Shown here: in pieces, positions 15,373-23,541 of the stretch
Position numbering within the stretch: position 1 is the stretch's first letter
Layout: every line of letters begins with the position of its first letter
Assembly (NCBI GenBank): GCA_003556605.1
Contig: PWQX01000266.1
Location: 1-34,384 of the forward strand
Direction of reading: 5' to 3'
Origin: Spirochaetaceae bacterium
Lineage (GTDB): Bacteria; Spirochaetota; Spirochaetia; DSM-27196; SLAA01
Length of the DNA: 34,384 nucleotides
Program-made: the position numbers and the translations under genes
The notes under the pieces: generated by a model
Databases searched by the model: none
What the model was told of the DNA's origin: nothing
What the model saw: the letters and a program-made list of their open reading frames with translations, nothing else

Positions 15373-17337
15373 ATGACGATCGCGCAATTAACCGACGTAT
15401 CGCTGCAGTTCGGCGCACACACAGTGCTTGATACCGTATCCCTCACGATTACCGACCGAGATCGCCTCGCGCTTGCCGGGCACAACGGTAGCGGCAAATC
15501 TTGTCTGATGCGCATCGTCGCGGGAGAGATCACGCCCGATGGCGGGGTCGTCGCGCGCGCGCGGGGGCGCACTGTCGCGTATTTGCCGCAAACCGGCGTG
15601 GCGCCGCCGCAGTTAGAGCTTCGTGGCGCCGCAGAACGCGCTTTCGCGCATGCACACAGCATGCAGCAGCGCCGTGTAGAGCTGGAACAGCAGCTCGCTG
15701 AGCACGGCCCCCGCGACCCACACACTCAAGCGCTGCTCGACGAGTATCAGGAGCTCGGCGAAGCGCTTGAGCGCAGCGGATACGACACGCGCGAGGCGCT
15801 CATCGACCGTGTTCTGCGCGGACTCGGGTTTCAAGACTCGGATTTCGCTCGGCCCTGTTACGAGTTCTCCGGAGGATGGCAGATGCGTGTCGCGCTCGCG
15901 CGCATTCTGCTTGAAGCACCGGACCTGCTCCTGCTCGATGAGCCGACGAACTACCTTGACCTCGAGGCCCGTGACTGGCTCCTGCAGTTCATCCGCACCT
16001 ATCCCGGCGGCGTTGTGATCGTTTCGCACGATCGCTATTTCCTCGATCACTGCATCACCGCCGTCGCAGAGCTGTTTCTTGGGCGCGTGCGGCGCTACAC
16101 CGGCAACTATACCGCATATCGCGAGCAACGCCGCCGCGAGCTTGAGCAGCAACGCGAGGCATGGGAACGGCAGCAGCTTGAGATCGAACGGCTCCAGCGG
16201 TTTATCGCGCGTTTCCGCTACAACGCCTCAAAAGCGCAGCTCGTGCAGAGTCGCATCAAGCAACTCGAGAAGATCGAGCGCATCGAGCTGCCCGACAGTC
16301 TGAAACAGGTGTCGATACGCTTTCCGGCGCCGGAACGAAGCGCGCGTGTCGTGCTGCATGCCGAACGGATCGCCAAGCGCTACGGTGAGCTGCCGGTCTT
16401 CCAAGACCTTTCGCTCACGCTCGAGCGCGGCGAGAAGCTTGCGCTGGTGGGCCCGAACGGATCGGGGAAATCGAGTTTGCTGCGCATAATCGCCGGCAAA
16501 GACATGGGGTACGAGGGGGAGCTCACACACGGCAGCGGTGTGACGCGCGGGTATTTTTCGCAGGATGACATCGAACGCATTGACTCAACCGGCACGGTAA
16601 TCGAGGAGCTCGAAGCCGTTGCATCGTACGACCTGCAGCCGCGTCTGCGCGAGCTTCTGGGGGCGTTCCTGTTCAGCGGAGACGAGATCCATAAGCCGGT
16701 AGAGGTGCTGAGCGGCGGCGAACGCACCCGTGTCGCGCTCTTGAAGCTCGTGCTGTACCGTCATAACCTGCTTGTACTCGACGAGCCCACAAACCATCTC
16801 GACATGCATTCGCAGGAGATTCTGCAGTCTGCGCTCCGGGAGTATGCCGGGACGGTGGTGTTTGTATCGCACGACCGCGAGTTTCTCTCCGGTGTAGCTA
16901 CCAAAGTACTCGAGTTCGCACCCGTGAGCCCGCAGGAGCCGGTGCGAAGCACGCTATACCCCGGTGATTACGAGTACTACCTTTGGAAAACCGACGGCGG
17001 TACGCTAGGCCAACGTTCCCAGCCTTCGGCTGCAAATAGCGGCTTCGCGGCGGCTACCACAAATAACCGTGCGCGTCTTGAGCGCAAGGCACTCAAAGCC
17101 GAGCTGAGCCGAATAGAGCGAGAAGAGGCCGAAATCCTAGAGCTGGTGGAAGAACTGGAGCAGCGCCGGCAGCAGTTCCACCGGGAGCTCGCCGACCCCA
17201 ATGTGTACAGCAATGGCGCGCTGGTGAAGCCGTTGACCGAAGCGCTGGCGCAAGCCGAGCATCACCACGAACAGCAGATGGCGCGCTGGCAAGAGCTCGA
17301 CGCGCGGCTGTCTGAAATTCTAGCCGAGCTTGATTAG
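15373..17337 (+). CDS. ABC-F family ATPase (Uup/YheS-like)
   Basis: A soluble protein with two ATP-binding cassettes and no membrane domain, 654 residues. ABC-F proteins act on the ribosome, adjusting the P-site tRNA or protecting against antibiotics. Cassette 1: Walker A GHNGSGKS (36-43), signature SGGWQ (166-170), Walker B LLLLDE (185-190). Cassette 2: Walker A GPNGSGKS (360-367), signature SGGERTR (447-453), Walker B LLVLDE. Between them lies the charged P-site tRNA-interaction linker (about 240-310). From about 570 a C-terminal coiled coil rich in Glu and Arg ends the protein, as in Uup. It is more likely a housekeeping translation factor than a resistance gene. No ribosome-binding site is obvious before the ATG. 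Confidence 0.9.
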   Translation: MTIAQLTDVSLQFGAHTVLDTVSLTITDRDRLALAGHNGSGKSCLMRIVAGEITPDGGVVARARGRTVAYLPQTGVAPPQLELRGAAERAFAHAHSMQQRRVELEQQLAEHGPRDPHTQALLDEYQELGEALERSGYDTREALIDRVLRGLGFQDSDFARPCYEFSGGWQMRVALARILLEAPDLLLLDEPTNYLDLEARDWLLQFIRTYPGGVVIVSHDRYFLDHCITAVAELFLGRVRRYTGNYTAYREQRRRELEQQREAWERQQLEIERLQRFIARFRYNASKAQLVQSRIKQLEKIERIELPDSLKQVSIRFPAPERSARVVLHAERIAKRYGELPVFQDLSLTLERGEKLALVGPNGSGKSSLLRIIAGKDMGYEGELTHGSGVTRGYFSQDDIERIDSTGTVIEELEAVASYDLQPRLRELLGAFLFSGDEIHKPVEVLSGGERTRVALLKLVLYRHNLLVLDEPTNHLDMHSQEILQSALREYAGTVVFVSHDREFLSGVATKVLEFAPVSPQEPVRSTLYPGDYEYYLWKTDGGTLGQRSQPSAANSGFAAATTNNRARLERKALKAELSRIEREEAEILELVEELEQRRQQFHRELADPNVYSNGALVKPLTEALAQAEHHHEQQMARWQELDARLSEILAELD

Positions 17338-17352
17338 TTGAGTACGATCCCT

Positions 17353-17382
17353 TTGCCGCCGATCTAATCCGAGCACTATATT
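17353..17382 (+). promoter_or_regulatory. candidate promoter of xthA (leaderless)
   Basis: TTGCCG (17353-17358), 18 bases and TATATT (17377-17382). Initiation six to seven bases downstream would coincide with the GTG start at 17389. Confidence 0.5.
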
Positions 17383-17388
17383 AGGGAT

Positions 17389-18180
17389 GTGAAACGCCTG
17401 CTGTCTTGGAACGTCAACGGACTACGCGCAATCGAGCGTAAAGGGCTGGTCGATTGGATGCAGCGCGAGCAGCCGGATATTGTGTGTCTTCAGGAAACCA
17501 AAGCGCACCCCGATCAACTGAGCGAGGCGCTGCGCGAACCGGCAGGATACCATGCCTACTTCGCCACCGCTGAAAAGAAGGGCTACAGCGGCATCGCGGT
17601 GTACTCACGCGCCGAGCCGCTGAGCGTCCAGCAACTTGGGGTTGCCCGTTTCGACTCCGAAGGGCGAGTACTGATCCTCGAGTATCCGGAATTCTACTTC
17701 ATCGGCGCATACTTCCCCAACAGTCAAGACGGCGGTAGGCGTTTAGCGTATAAGCTTGAGTTCTGCGACACTCTGTTTAAGATCATGAATGAGCTCACCG
17801 GATCGGGCTGCAACGTGGTGCTCAGCGGTGACTATAACATTGCCCATCGTCCTATTGATCTCGCACATCCGGAGGAGAATGAGGGTAACGCCGGCTATCT
17901 GCCGGAAGAGCGCGAATGGATGGAACGTTTCATCGGCTCAGGTTACGTCGATACCTTTCGCGCCTTCACACCCGACCCCCATAACTATACCTGGTGGTCG
18001 TATCGCGCCGGCGCCCGCCGGCGGAACATCGGGTGGCGTATCGATTACCACTGCGTCAATGCAGCCTTGCTCGCGAGTGTAGAGCGATCGATCATTCGGC
18101 CGGAGGTGGCAGGTTCAGATCACTGCCCGATCGAGCTTGTGTTGGGCTTGCCGAGCGGGCGGGGCGGCTCTGATGACTGA
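17389..18180 (+). CDS. xthA: exodeoxyribonuclease III
   Basis: AP endonuclease and 3'-5' exonuclease of base-excision repair, 263 residues, the normal length. Motifs of the endonuclease/exonuclease/phosphatase fold are all present: SWNVNGLRA (Asn8), LQETK (Glu36, metal ligand), YFPNSQDGGRR, LSGDYNIAHRPIDLAHP (catalytic Asp and Asn), WRIDYH and GSDHCPI (catalytic His). The start is GTG 17389, immediately before KRLLSWNVN, as in homologues. A promoter-like -10 ends six bases upstream and there is no real ribosome-binding site. Its last eight bases overlap the LON-domain gene, so the two are co-transcribed. Confidence 0.95.
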   Translation: MKRLLSWNVNGLRAIERKGLVDWMQREQPDIVCLQETKAHPDQLSEALREPAGYHAYFATAEKKGYSGIAVYSRAEPLSVQQLGVARFDSEGRVLILEYPEFYFIGAYFPNSQDGGRRLAYKLEFCDTLFKIMNELTGSGCNVVLSGDYNIAHRPIDLAHPEENEGNAGYLPEEREWMERFIGSGYVDTFRAFTPDPHNYTWWSYRAGARRRNIGWRIDYHCVNAALLASVERSIIRPEVAGSDHCPIELVLGLPSGRGGSDD

Positions 18181-18811
18181 GATCATCCCGATCTTTCCAT
18201 TGAACGTTGTTCTTCTGCCGCGCATGCCGCTGCCGCTGCACATCTTTGAGGACAGGTACAAGCAAATGCTCGCAGACTGCGAGGCCGACGGAATCTCGTT
18301 TGGCGTGGTGCCGGTGTTGGGATCTCGTATGAGCGGCGCGGGCTGTATTGCCGAGATTGAACGGGTGATCCAGCGTTATGAAGACGGGCGTGCGGATATT
18401 TTGACTTTCGGAACCCAGCGTTTTATCGTTGCACGGGTGCATCGCGACAAAGAGTATCTTGAAGCCGAGGTGGAGTACTACCGCGATGCCGAGCCGGACG
18501 GCGATCCGGAGGCTGAGCGCCTCGCGGCGCACGCGCGCGAGCTCTTAGTTCAGTTTGCCGAGACGCAAGGCCAGAGCGTTGATGAAAAGGTGCTCGCGCG
18601 TATCGGACTCGAGGACTTATCGTTTTTGTTGAGCAGCACCGAGGTGTTCAATCACCGTGAGAAGCACGCGTTTTTGCAAATGCGCTCACCGACCGATAGG
18701 CTGCGCCGCGCGCTTCCGATTCTCGCGCACGGAATCCAAAAACGCAATTCCCGTCGAAATCTTAAACGCTTCCTCGGCAAAGCCGAGGACCTCGACAACT
18801 TATTCAACTAG
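18173..18811 (+). CDS. LON substrate-binding-domain protein
   Basis: A 212-residue protein consisting of the Lon N-terminal substrate-binding domain without ATPase or protease parts. The start MTEIIPIFPLNVVLLPRMPLPLHIFEDRY is a textbook PF02190 N-terminus, followed by GISFGVVPV and the strand-rich middle ending near residue 130. A helical C-terminal part follows, with an Arg/Lys-rich tail. Such stand-alone proteins are common, and their role (perhaps adaptor or chaperone-like) is unproven. I use ATG 18173 rather than an upstream start at 18137 because homologues begin at this methionine. It overlaps the xthA stop by eight bases. The last 15 codons contain a perfect 8-bp inverted repeat (18771-18789). 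Confidence 0.85.
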   Translation: MTEIIPIFPLNVVLLPRMPLPLHIFEDRYKQMLADCEADGISFGVVPVLGSRMSGAGCIAEIERVIQRYEDGRADILTFGTQRFIVARVHRDKEYLEAEVEYYRDAEPDGDPEAERLAAHARELLVQFAETQGQSVDEKVLARIGLEDLSFLLSSTEVFNHREKHAFLQMRSPTDRLRRALPILAHGIQKRNSRRNLKRFLGKAEDLDNLFN

Positions 18812-18885
18812 GCGGAGGTCCATCCAGGCACCGACGCAACCACGAACAGGGTAAACCGCGAACAGCCCCAACCGGACGGAGGCGC

Positions 18886-19293
18886 TTACTGGTCGTTCGG
18901 CTTGAACCCAAGCGACGTGGAGTTGATGCAGTAGCGCAGCCCGCTAGGCTCCGGCCCGTCCGAAAACACATGCCCTAAGTGCGCGTCACACCGGGAGCAT
19001 AACACCTCTGTCCGCACCATCCCGTGGCTGGTATCGGCGCGCTCCAGTACTGCCTCTTGCTCCAACGGCTGGTAGTAGCTCGGCCATCCCGTACCGGAGT
19101 CGTATTTGTGGTGCGAGCTGAACAGCGGCTGCCGGCAGCACACGCAATAGTACTCCCCGGCGGCATCATGGTGGTAGTACTCGCCGCTGAACGGGGGCTC
19201 GGTGCCGCCTTCACGGGCGACCCGAAAGGCTTCCTCAGAGAGCTCTCGCCTCCACTCTTCTTCTGATCGCTGTATCCTCTGATCGGCACTCAA
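18886..19293 (-). CDS. msrB: peptide methionine-(R)-sulfoxide reductase
   Basis: Reduces the R isomer of oxidised methionine in proteins. It has 135 residues from TTG 19293. Zinc ligands are two CxxC pairs, C50/C53 in CVCC and C99/C102 in CSRC. The resolving region SGTGWPSYY and the catalytic Cys122 in RYCINSTSL are intact. An upstream TTG at 19326 is less likely, since AGGAGG lies six bases before TTG 19293 and homologues begin near here. It faces the LON-domain gene tail to tail and is transcribed divergently from the coiled-coil gene. No msrA or fusion partner is visible. Confidence 0.92.
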   Translation of the reverse strand: MSADQRIQRSEEEWRRELSEEAFRVAREGGTEPPFSGEYYHHDAAGEYYCVCCRQPLFSSHHKYDSGTGWPSYYQPLEQEAVLERADTSHGMVRTEVLCSRCDAHLGHVFSDGPEPSGLRYCINSTSLGFKPNDQ

Positions 19294-19325
19294 GCAACAC
19301 CTCCTGAACGACTTATATTTCGACA

Positions 19326-19355
19326 AGCTTATTGCCCCTTAGCTAAGCACGTCAA
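19326..19355 (-). promoter_or_regulatory. msrB promoter
   Basis: Minus-strand TTGACG (19355-19350), 18 bases, TAAGCT (19331-19326). Initiation near 19319 leaves a leader of about 25 bases containing AGGAGG. Confidence 0.55.
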
Positions 19356-19387
19356 CGGTGAAATGACAACCACATGCAATCGGCCGC

Positions 19388-19416
19388 CTGACGCAGACGA
19401 ATCTATTGGGTATAAT
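19388..19416 (+). promoter_or_regulatory. promoter of the coiled-coil protein gene
   Basis: CTGACG (19388-19393), 17 bases and a consensus TATAAT (19411-19416). Initiation near 19423 gives a 44-base leader. Confidence 0.6.
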
Positions 19417-19438
19417 ATAAGGGAGTACGAAAGCCCGA

Positions 19439-19452
19439 AGTATTACAATACT
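19439..19452 (+). other. inverted repeat in the leader of the coiled-coil gene
   Basis: AGTATT and AATACT flank AC, forming a 6-bp dyad shortly after the predicted transcription start and before the ribosome-binding site AAGGAAAG. It may be an operator or a weak hairpin. Confidence 0.3.
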
Positions 19453-19466
19453 ACAAGGAAAGACAG

Positions 19467-20600
19467 ATGAGCAGCTACAAGAACACGATTCACGAACTGG
19501 AACACGCTAATGCTGAGGACCGCCGCAAAATCGGTGAGCGGCGCGTTGCCTGCGGTCAGCTGTTGTATGAACAGAGCCACGCCGCAGTGCTGGTTGAAGC
19601 TACCGCGCCTGTTCGGGAAGAACTCGAGGGACTCGGCGAACGGATTGAAAGCACCGAAGGCCGGATCGCCCGCATCGAAGAGATCACCGCCAGGAACGGA
19701 GAAATAAAAGACGAGATTGCGCGCGCACGCCGCGAGGTCTCGCGACTTGAAAACGAAGTGGTGCCGGTTTTCGAGCAAATCGGCGAACGTTCTTTTGAGC
19801 TGTATCGCAACAACGACTACCTCGAAAATGAGTACGCCGACGAGTTTCGCGACCTCGTTCGTCAACAGAGCGAGCTTGATGAGATAGAACGTGAGATCGA
19901 AGAGCAAAACGCGAGCGGTGAAGAGCTCCCGTTCCTGAAACGCCTGGTCTCCGGCGGTCGCGCCGCCCTGCTGCGCAAGCGGCGCAGCAGTAAGCTCGAA
20001 GCGTTCCCCAAACTCTATCGAAAAGCAGGCGCGGCGCTCTGCGAGACCGATTTTCTCTCGGCGATGAACGACACGCAGCTCAACCAAATCGCCGAGCCGT
20101 ATCTGGCAGCCCGGCGGCGCATCGAGCAGTTGGAAAACACCATCGCTGAGCTTGACGGTGAGCGCGAGCGGCTACGCGCCGAGCTTCACGAGATGGATGC
20201 CGAGCGGCGCCCGGCGCGAGTGATCGGCGAGCTGAAGGAACGCAAGAGCGAGCTGGAAGCTCGGCGCGATGAGTGCTTTGGACGCCTGACCGACTATCTT
20301 ATCGACTCTGCGTCCGATGTGTCACAACTGCCCGAGGAGGCACGTGATGCATTGGAAGAGATCGGTCGCCTGGAGGCTGAACAGGAGAATCGGCAGCAAC
20401 ATATCAACCGGCTGGAGGCGGCTATTGAAGCTGAGCAGGTCGCCTCCGAGATTGAGCGTTTGGAGAAGCGCGCCGGAACGCTTCGGGAAAGGTTGAAGGA
20501 GACTCAATCCGAGCTTGAAAACACCGATACCGCGATCGCCGAGGCAAAGCAACGGCGTGATCAGCTCCTCGCGTTACGCGGTTCGGAAGACGATCTGTAG
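19467..20600 (+). CDS. coiled-coil protein, function unknown
   Basis: A 377-residue soluble protein made largely of coiled coil: residues about 50-150 and 215-370 are heptad-like and very rich in Glu, Arg and Leu (for example RIEQLENTIAELDGERERLR). A less charged middle (about 155-210) is Arg/Lys-rich then hydrophobic, with LPFLKRLVSGGRAALLRKRR. There is no signal peptide, membrane segment or ATPase motif, so it is not an SMC or RecN. The ATG follows AAGGAAAG. It ends 7 bases before rarA and is probably co-transcribed, hinting at a role with DNA or replication forks, but this is only context. It could equally be cytoskeletal. Confidence 0.72.
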   Translation: MSSYKNTIHELEHANAEDRRKIGERRVACGQLLYEQSHAAVLVEATAPVREELEGLGERIESTEGRIARIEEITARNGEIKDEIARARREVSRLENEVVPVFEQIGERSFELYRNNDYLENEYADEFRDLVRQQSELDEIEREIEEQNASGEELPFLKRLVSGGRAALLRKRRSSKLEAFPKLYRKAGAALCETDFLSAMNDTQLNQIAEPYLAARRRIEQLENTIAELDGERERLRAELHEMDAERRPARVIGELKERKSELEARRDECFGRLTDYLIDSASDVSQLPEEARDALEEIGRLEAEQENRQQHINRLEAAIEAEQVASEIERLEKRAGTLRERLKETQSELENTDTAIAEAKQRRDQLLALRGSEDDL

Positions 20601-20607
20601 CAATTAC

Positions 20608-22848
20608 ATGCCTGACCGGACTCCGGAGCTGTTCGATGCGCCTTCACAGACAGAGCCGCTCGCCGCACGAATGCGGCCCCGAACACTCGATGAGCTTGTC
20701 GGGCAGGATCACATTCTTGGACCCGGGCGGCTTTTACGGCGGGCAATCGCAGCCGACCAGCTGTCTTCGCTGATTCTCTCCGGGCCGCCGGGCAGCGGCA
20801 AGACCACTATAGCACGGATCATCGCGAACACAACCAAGTCACGGTTTGCGGCGCTGAATGCGGTGCTCACCGGGGTAGAACAGCTCCGCAAGGAGATACA
20901 GGCAGCCGACACCGAGTGCCGTATGCACGGCCGCCGAACCATCCTGTTCGTGGACGAGGTGCACCGCTGGAACAAGGCACAGCAAGACGCGTTACTGCCG
21001 TGGGTGGAGAACGGCACGGTGATCCTGATCGGGGCCACCACCGAGAACCCGTTCTTCGAAGTGAACTCCGCGCTGGTATCCCGCAGTCGCGTCTTCCAGC
21101 TCACGAAACTAACTGAAGATGAGCTGCGGCGCGTTTGCCGGCAAGCGCTAAACGATAAAGAGCGCGGATACGGCGCCTATGATGTTCGCATCGACCGCGA
21201 CGCCATCGAACATCTGGTGGCGGTCGCCGCCGGTGATGCGCGCTCGCTTCTCAACGCAGTTCAGCTTGCGGTAGAGACCACACCGGAACGCTTCCCACCA
21301 TCCACCGGCGAGCACATCGATGTAACGTTGGCGATTGCCGAGGAGAGCATTCAACGCAAGGCGCTGCTCTACGATCGTGACGGCGACTACCACTACGACA
21401 GCATCAGCGCGTTCATCAAATCAGTGCGCGGGTCTGACCCCGATGCGGCGCTGTATTGGCTGGCGCGCATGATTCGCGCCGGTGAGGATCCAAAGTTTCT
21501 TTTCCGCAGAATGCTGATCAGCGCAAGCGAAGACGTGGGTCTCGCCGATCCGCACGCGCTGCCGCATACCGTAGCGGCAGCCGAGGCGTTTGACAGGGTC
21601 GGCATGCCCGAGGGCGCGTTTCACCTCAGTCAAGCAGCGTTGTATTTGGCTGCTGCCGAAAAATCGAACTCTGCGATGGGCTACTTTGACGCGGTGCACG
21701 CCGTTGAGCACGAGCAGTCGCACGAAGTGCCGCGGCATCTTCGCGACGGCAGCCGTGATCACGAAGCGCTCAAGCACGGGGAAGGCTACCTCTACCCGCA
21801 CGCGTATCGTGAACACTGGGTAGCACAGAACTATCTGCCTACAGCGCTGCATGGTCGGGTGTTTTATCGGCCGAGCGAACGTGGCTACGAGGGTAGTGTG
21901 CGCCGGACTCTCGAGCACCGGCGCGAAGCGCAGCTTGCCGCAGCGTTCGGCTCAGAGTTCGACGAGGTACTGACCTACTCGCCCCCCTCAGCGCGGCACG
22001 ACCACTGGCTGCGCCGTGCATCCGGCGAGCTCTCGCGTCGCATCGAGCAACGCCGCGCCGCCTTGTTCGAGGCGCTTGAGGTGCCGCGGCACTATCGTGT
22101 CCTGGTGCTCGGCGATGCGCCCTCGGCGGTGTTATGGGAAGCGGCCCGCGCGGCGCCGGAAGGGCTCGTTGCCGCGGTTATCTCGAACGATCAGGAGCGC
22201 CGCACCGCCGAAGCTTACGGCCGGCACTTCAGCGAGCTCGTACGCCCGCAGTTGTTCGCAGATCTGGCGCAGGCGCGGGAGGAGGCGGCGGCAGGTTTTG
22301 AGCTGGTAGTGGGTCTCAATGTGTTGCTGCGGCACCCCGCCAAGGCGCAGCTACGCGATGAGATCGGCCGATTGCTCGCCCCAGGTGCAGTAATCGCGTT
22401 GTTGGAGGACATCCCGGCGCAGTCCTCACGGCTTTCAGGCATCTTCAGACATCACGGATTAGAACTATCATTGGCCGACCGGCTCGCCGAGCTGGAGCAG
22501 GACCTGTACAGCGATGACGGCGACCCGCGCCTCGCAAATCGGCCTGATACTCTGCAGGCCTTGTTTCAAGAGGCGGGGTACACCTTGAACCGGTCGAACA
22601 TTATTCCTTTCGGCGAAAGCCGGTGCCTCACTCGCGAGCAGCTTGAACGCTGGTTCCCGGCACCTGCCTCGAACGCACCGCCGTCTCCGGCATCGTACGC
22701 CGGCCTCGCGCGAAGCCGGCTCTCGGCGAGCGAGTATGAAACGGTACGAAGTTTTGCGCTCAACCGGCTTGCGGAAACTGAAGTTGGGTGGTCTACCACA
22801 AGCCTCAGAATCGTGGCGGAGTACTCCGCGGCGCAGTTGCAGCCTTAG
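20608..22848 (+). CDS. rarA: RarA/MgsA-type AAA+ ATPase fused to a C-terminal methyltransferase-like domain
   Basis: RarA (MgsA, WHIP family) is a clamp-loader-like AAA+ ATPase acting at stalled replication forks. Residues 1-440 cover it: PRTLDELVGQDH near the N-terminus, Walker A GPPGSGKT (59-66), Walker B LFVDEVHR (113-120), sensor GATTENP (142-148), and the helical C-terminal region with ASEDVGLADP and YLPTALHGRVFY. About 300 further residues follow. Part (497-620) looks like a Rossmann methyltransferase fold: RVLVLGDAPSAVLWEAA, then VVGLNVLLRH and LAPGAVIALLEDIP. Motif I is degenerate (GDAPS rather than GxGxG). The same fusion type is known as RarA/unknown-domain proteins. I start at ATG 20608 (MPDRTPELFD), seven bases after the coiled-coil gene. 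The product has 746 residues. Confidence 0.9.
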   Translation: MPDRTPELFDAPSQTEPLAARMRPRTLDELVGQDHILGPGRLLRRAIAADQLSSLILSGPPGSGKTTIARIIANTTKSRFAALNAVLTGVEQLRKEIQAADTECRMHGRRTILFVDEVHRWNKAQQDALLPWVENGTVILIGATTENPFFEVNSALVSRSRVFQLTKLTEDELRRVCRQALNDKERGYGAYDVRIDRDAIEHLVAVAAGDARSLLNAVQLAVETTPERFPPSTGEHIDVTLAIAEESIQRKALLYDRDGDYHYDSISAFIKSVRGSDPDAALYWLARMIRAGEDPKFLFRRMLISASEDVGLADPHALPHTVAAAEAFDRVGMPEGAFHLSQAALYLAAAEKSNSAMGYFDAVHAVEHEQSHEVPRHLRDGSRDHEALKHGEGYLYPHAYREHWVAQNYLPTALHGRVFYRPSERGYEGSVRRTLEHRREAQLAAAFGSEFDEVLTYSPPSARHDHWLRRASGELSRRIEQRRAALFEALEVPRHYRVLVLGDAPSAVLWEAARAAPEGLVAAVISNDQERRTAEAYGRHFSELVRPQLFADLAQAREEAAAGFELVVGLNVLLRHPAKAQLRDEIGRLLAPGAVIALLEDIPAQSSRLSGIFRHHGLELSLADRLAELEQDLYSDDGDPRLANRPDTLQALFQEAGYTLNRSNIIPFGESRCLTREQLERWFPAPASNAPPSPASYAGLARSRLSASEYETVRSFALNRLAETEVGWSTTSLRIVAEYSAAQLQP

Positions 22849-22882
22849 GCCCCTTGCATTGCTGCGGGCCAAGCGATTATTC

Positions 22883-22911
22883 TTGACAAAAAGACGGAAA
22901 TCGGGCAGTCT
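22883..22911 (+). promoter_or_regulatory. promoter of the five-tRNA operon
   Basis: A perfect TTGACA (22883-22888) followed after 17 bases by CAGTCT (22906-22911). The -10 is poor. Initiation near 22918 would leave a 12-base leader before tRNA-His. Confidence 0.5.
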
Positions 22912-22930
22912 TGGGCTTCCGAAATACAAG

Positions 22931-23002
22931 GTGGATGTAGTTCAGGGGTAGAGCACCAGATTGTGGATCTGGCTGTCGCGGGTTCAAATCCCGTCATCCA
23001 CC
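22931..23002 (+). tRNA. tRNA-His (GTG)
   Basis: Acceptor arms GTGGATG / CATCCAC pair perfectly. The anticodon loop reads TTGTGGA and the T-arm GGGTTCAAATCCC. The genomic G at 22930 would be the extra G-1 opposite C73. CCA is not encoded. Confidence 0.95.
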
Positions 23003-23040
23003 CGCGATATTTGCGGTGCTGCTGCAGCGGTACCGAGCAT

Positions 23041-23114
<74 letters not shown>

Positions 23115-23169
23115 GAGACATAGTGCAGGCGGGAAGTGAGCTCCGAGTGCACCTCTTTCGGACTGCAAT

Positions 23170-23242
23170 GGGCCGTTAGCTCAGCTGGTAGAGCAGCGGA
23201 CTCTTAATCCGCGGGTCGCAGGTTCGATCCCTGCACGGCTCA
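23170..23242 (+). tRNA. tRNA-Lys (CTT)
   Basis: Acceptor GGGCCGT / ACGGCTC with one G-U pair, anticodon loop CTCTTAA with CTT at 23203-23205, T-arm GGTTCGATCC. CCA is not encoded. Confidence 0.95.
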
Positions 23243-23250
23243 ACCCCTTG

Positions 23251-23271
23251 ACCGAACCGTGGCGGTTCGGT
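23251..23271 (+). other. perfect hairpin between tRNA-Lys and tRNA-Leu
   Basis: ACCGAACCG (23251-23259) and CGGTTCGGT (23263-23271) form a perfect 9-bp stem with a TGG loop. It is probably an RNA-processing or spacer hairpin inside the tRNA precursor. No T-run follows. Confidence 0.5.
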
Positions 23272-23278
23272 AATATAG

Positions 23279-23360
23279 GCGAGAGTGGTGAAATTGGTAG
23301 ACACGCTAGATTTAGGATCTAGTGCCGTAAGGCGTAAGGGTTCAAGTCCCTTCTCTCGCA
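23279..23360 (+). tRNA. tRNA-Leu (TAG)
   Basis: Acceptor GCGAGAG / CTCTCGC, anticodon TAG at 23313-23315 in the loop TTTAGGA, the long class II variable arm (TGCCGTAAGGCGTA), discriminator A. CCA is not encoded. Confidence 0.95.
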
Positions 23361-23403
23361 GGCCTACGACCGGGAGCGTGTTAATCCGGAACCGATTACT
23401 CGC

Positions 23404-23475
23404 GCGGGAGTAGCTCAGTGGTAGAGCTCCACCTTGCCAAGGTGGATGTCGCGGGTTCAAATCCCGTCTCCCGCT
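23404..23475 (+). tRNA. tRNA-Gly (GCC)
   Basis: Acceptor GCGGGAG / CTCCCGC, anticodon loop TTGCCAA (GCC), T-arm GGGTTCAAATCCC, discriminator T as is usual for bacterial tRNA-Gly. Last of the five clustered tRNAs. Confidence 0.95.
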
Positions 23476-23485
23476 GTCTGCCTTT

Positions 23486-23520
23486 GGCGGCCCGGTTCTC
23501 CCGGGTCGCCTTTTTTTTTA
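23486..23520 (+). terminator. rho-independent terminator of the tRNA operon
   Basis: A 10-bp GC-rich stem (23486-23495 with 23501-23510, one G-U pair) and a 5-base loop are followed directly by nine T residues. This is the clearest terminator in the window. It ends 22 bases before tig. Confidence 0.92.
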
Positions 23521-23541
23521 CTCTGATCGGGAGCAGTACAC

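Noticed and set aside
15373-17337. ABC-F gene as an antibiotic-resistance determinant
   Set aside because: Length, Uup-like C-terminal coiled coil and housekeeping surroundings suggest a general translation factor. No mobile element or leader peptide is near.
23248-23276. Promoter-like TTGACC / TAATAT with 17-base spacing before tRNA-Leu (TAG)
   Set aside because: Initiation would fall about four bases inside the tRNA, giving a defective 5' end. The spacer is also a perfect hairpin, which explains the sequence better.
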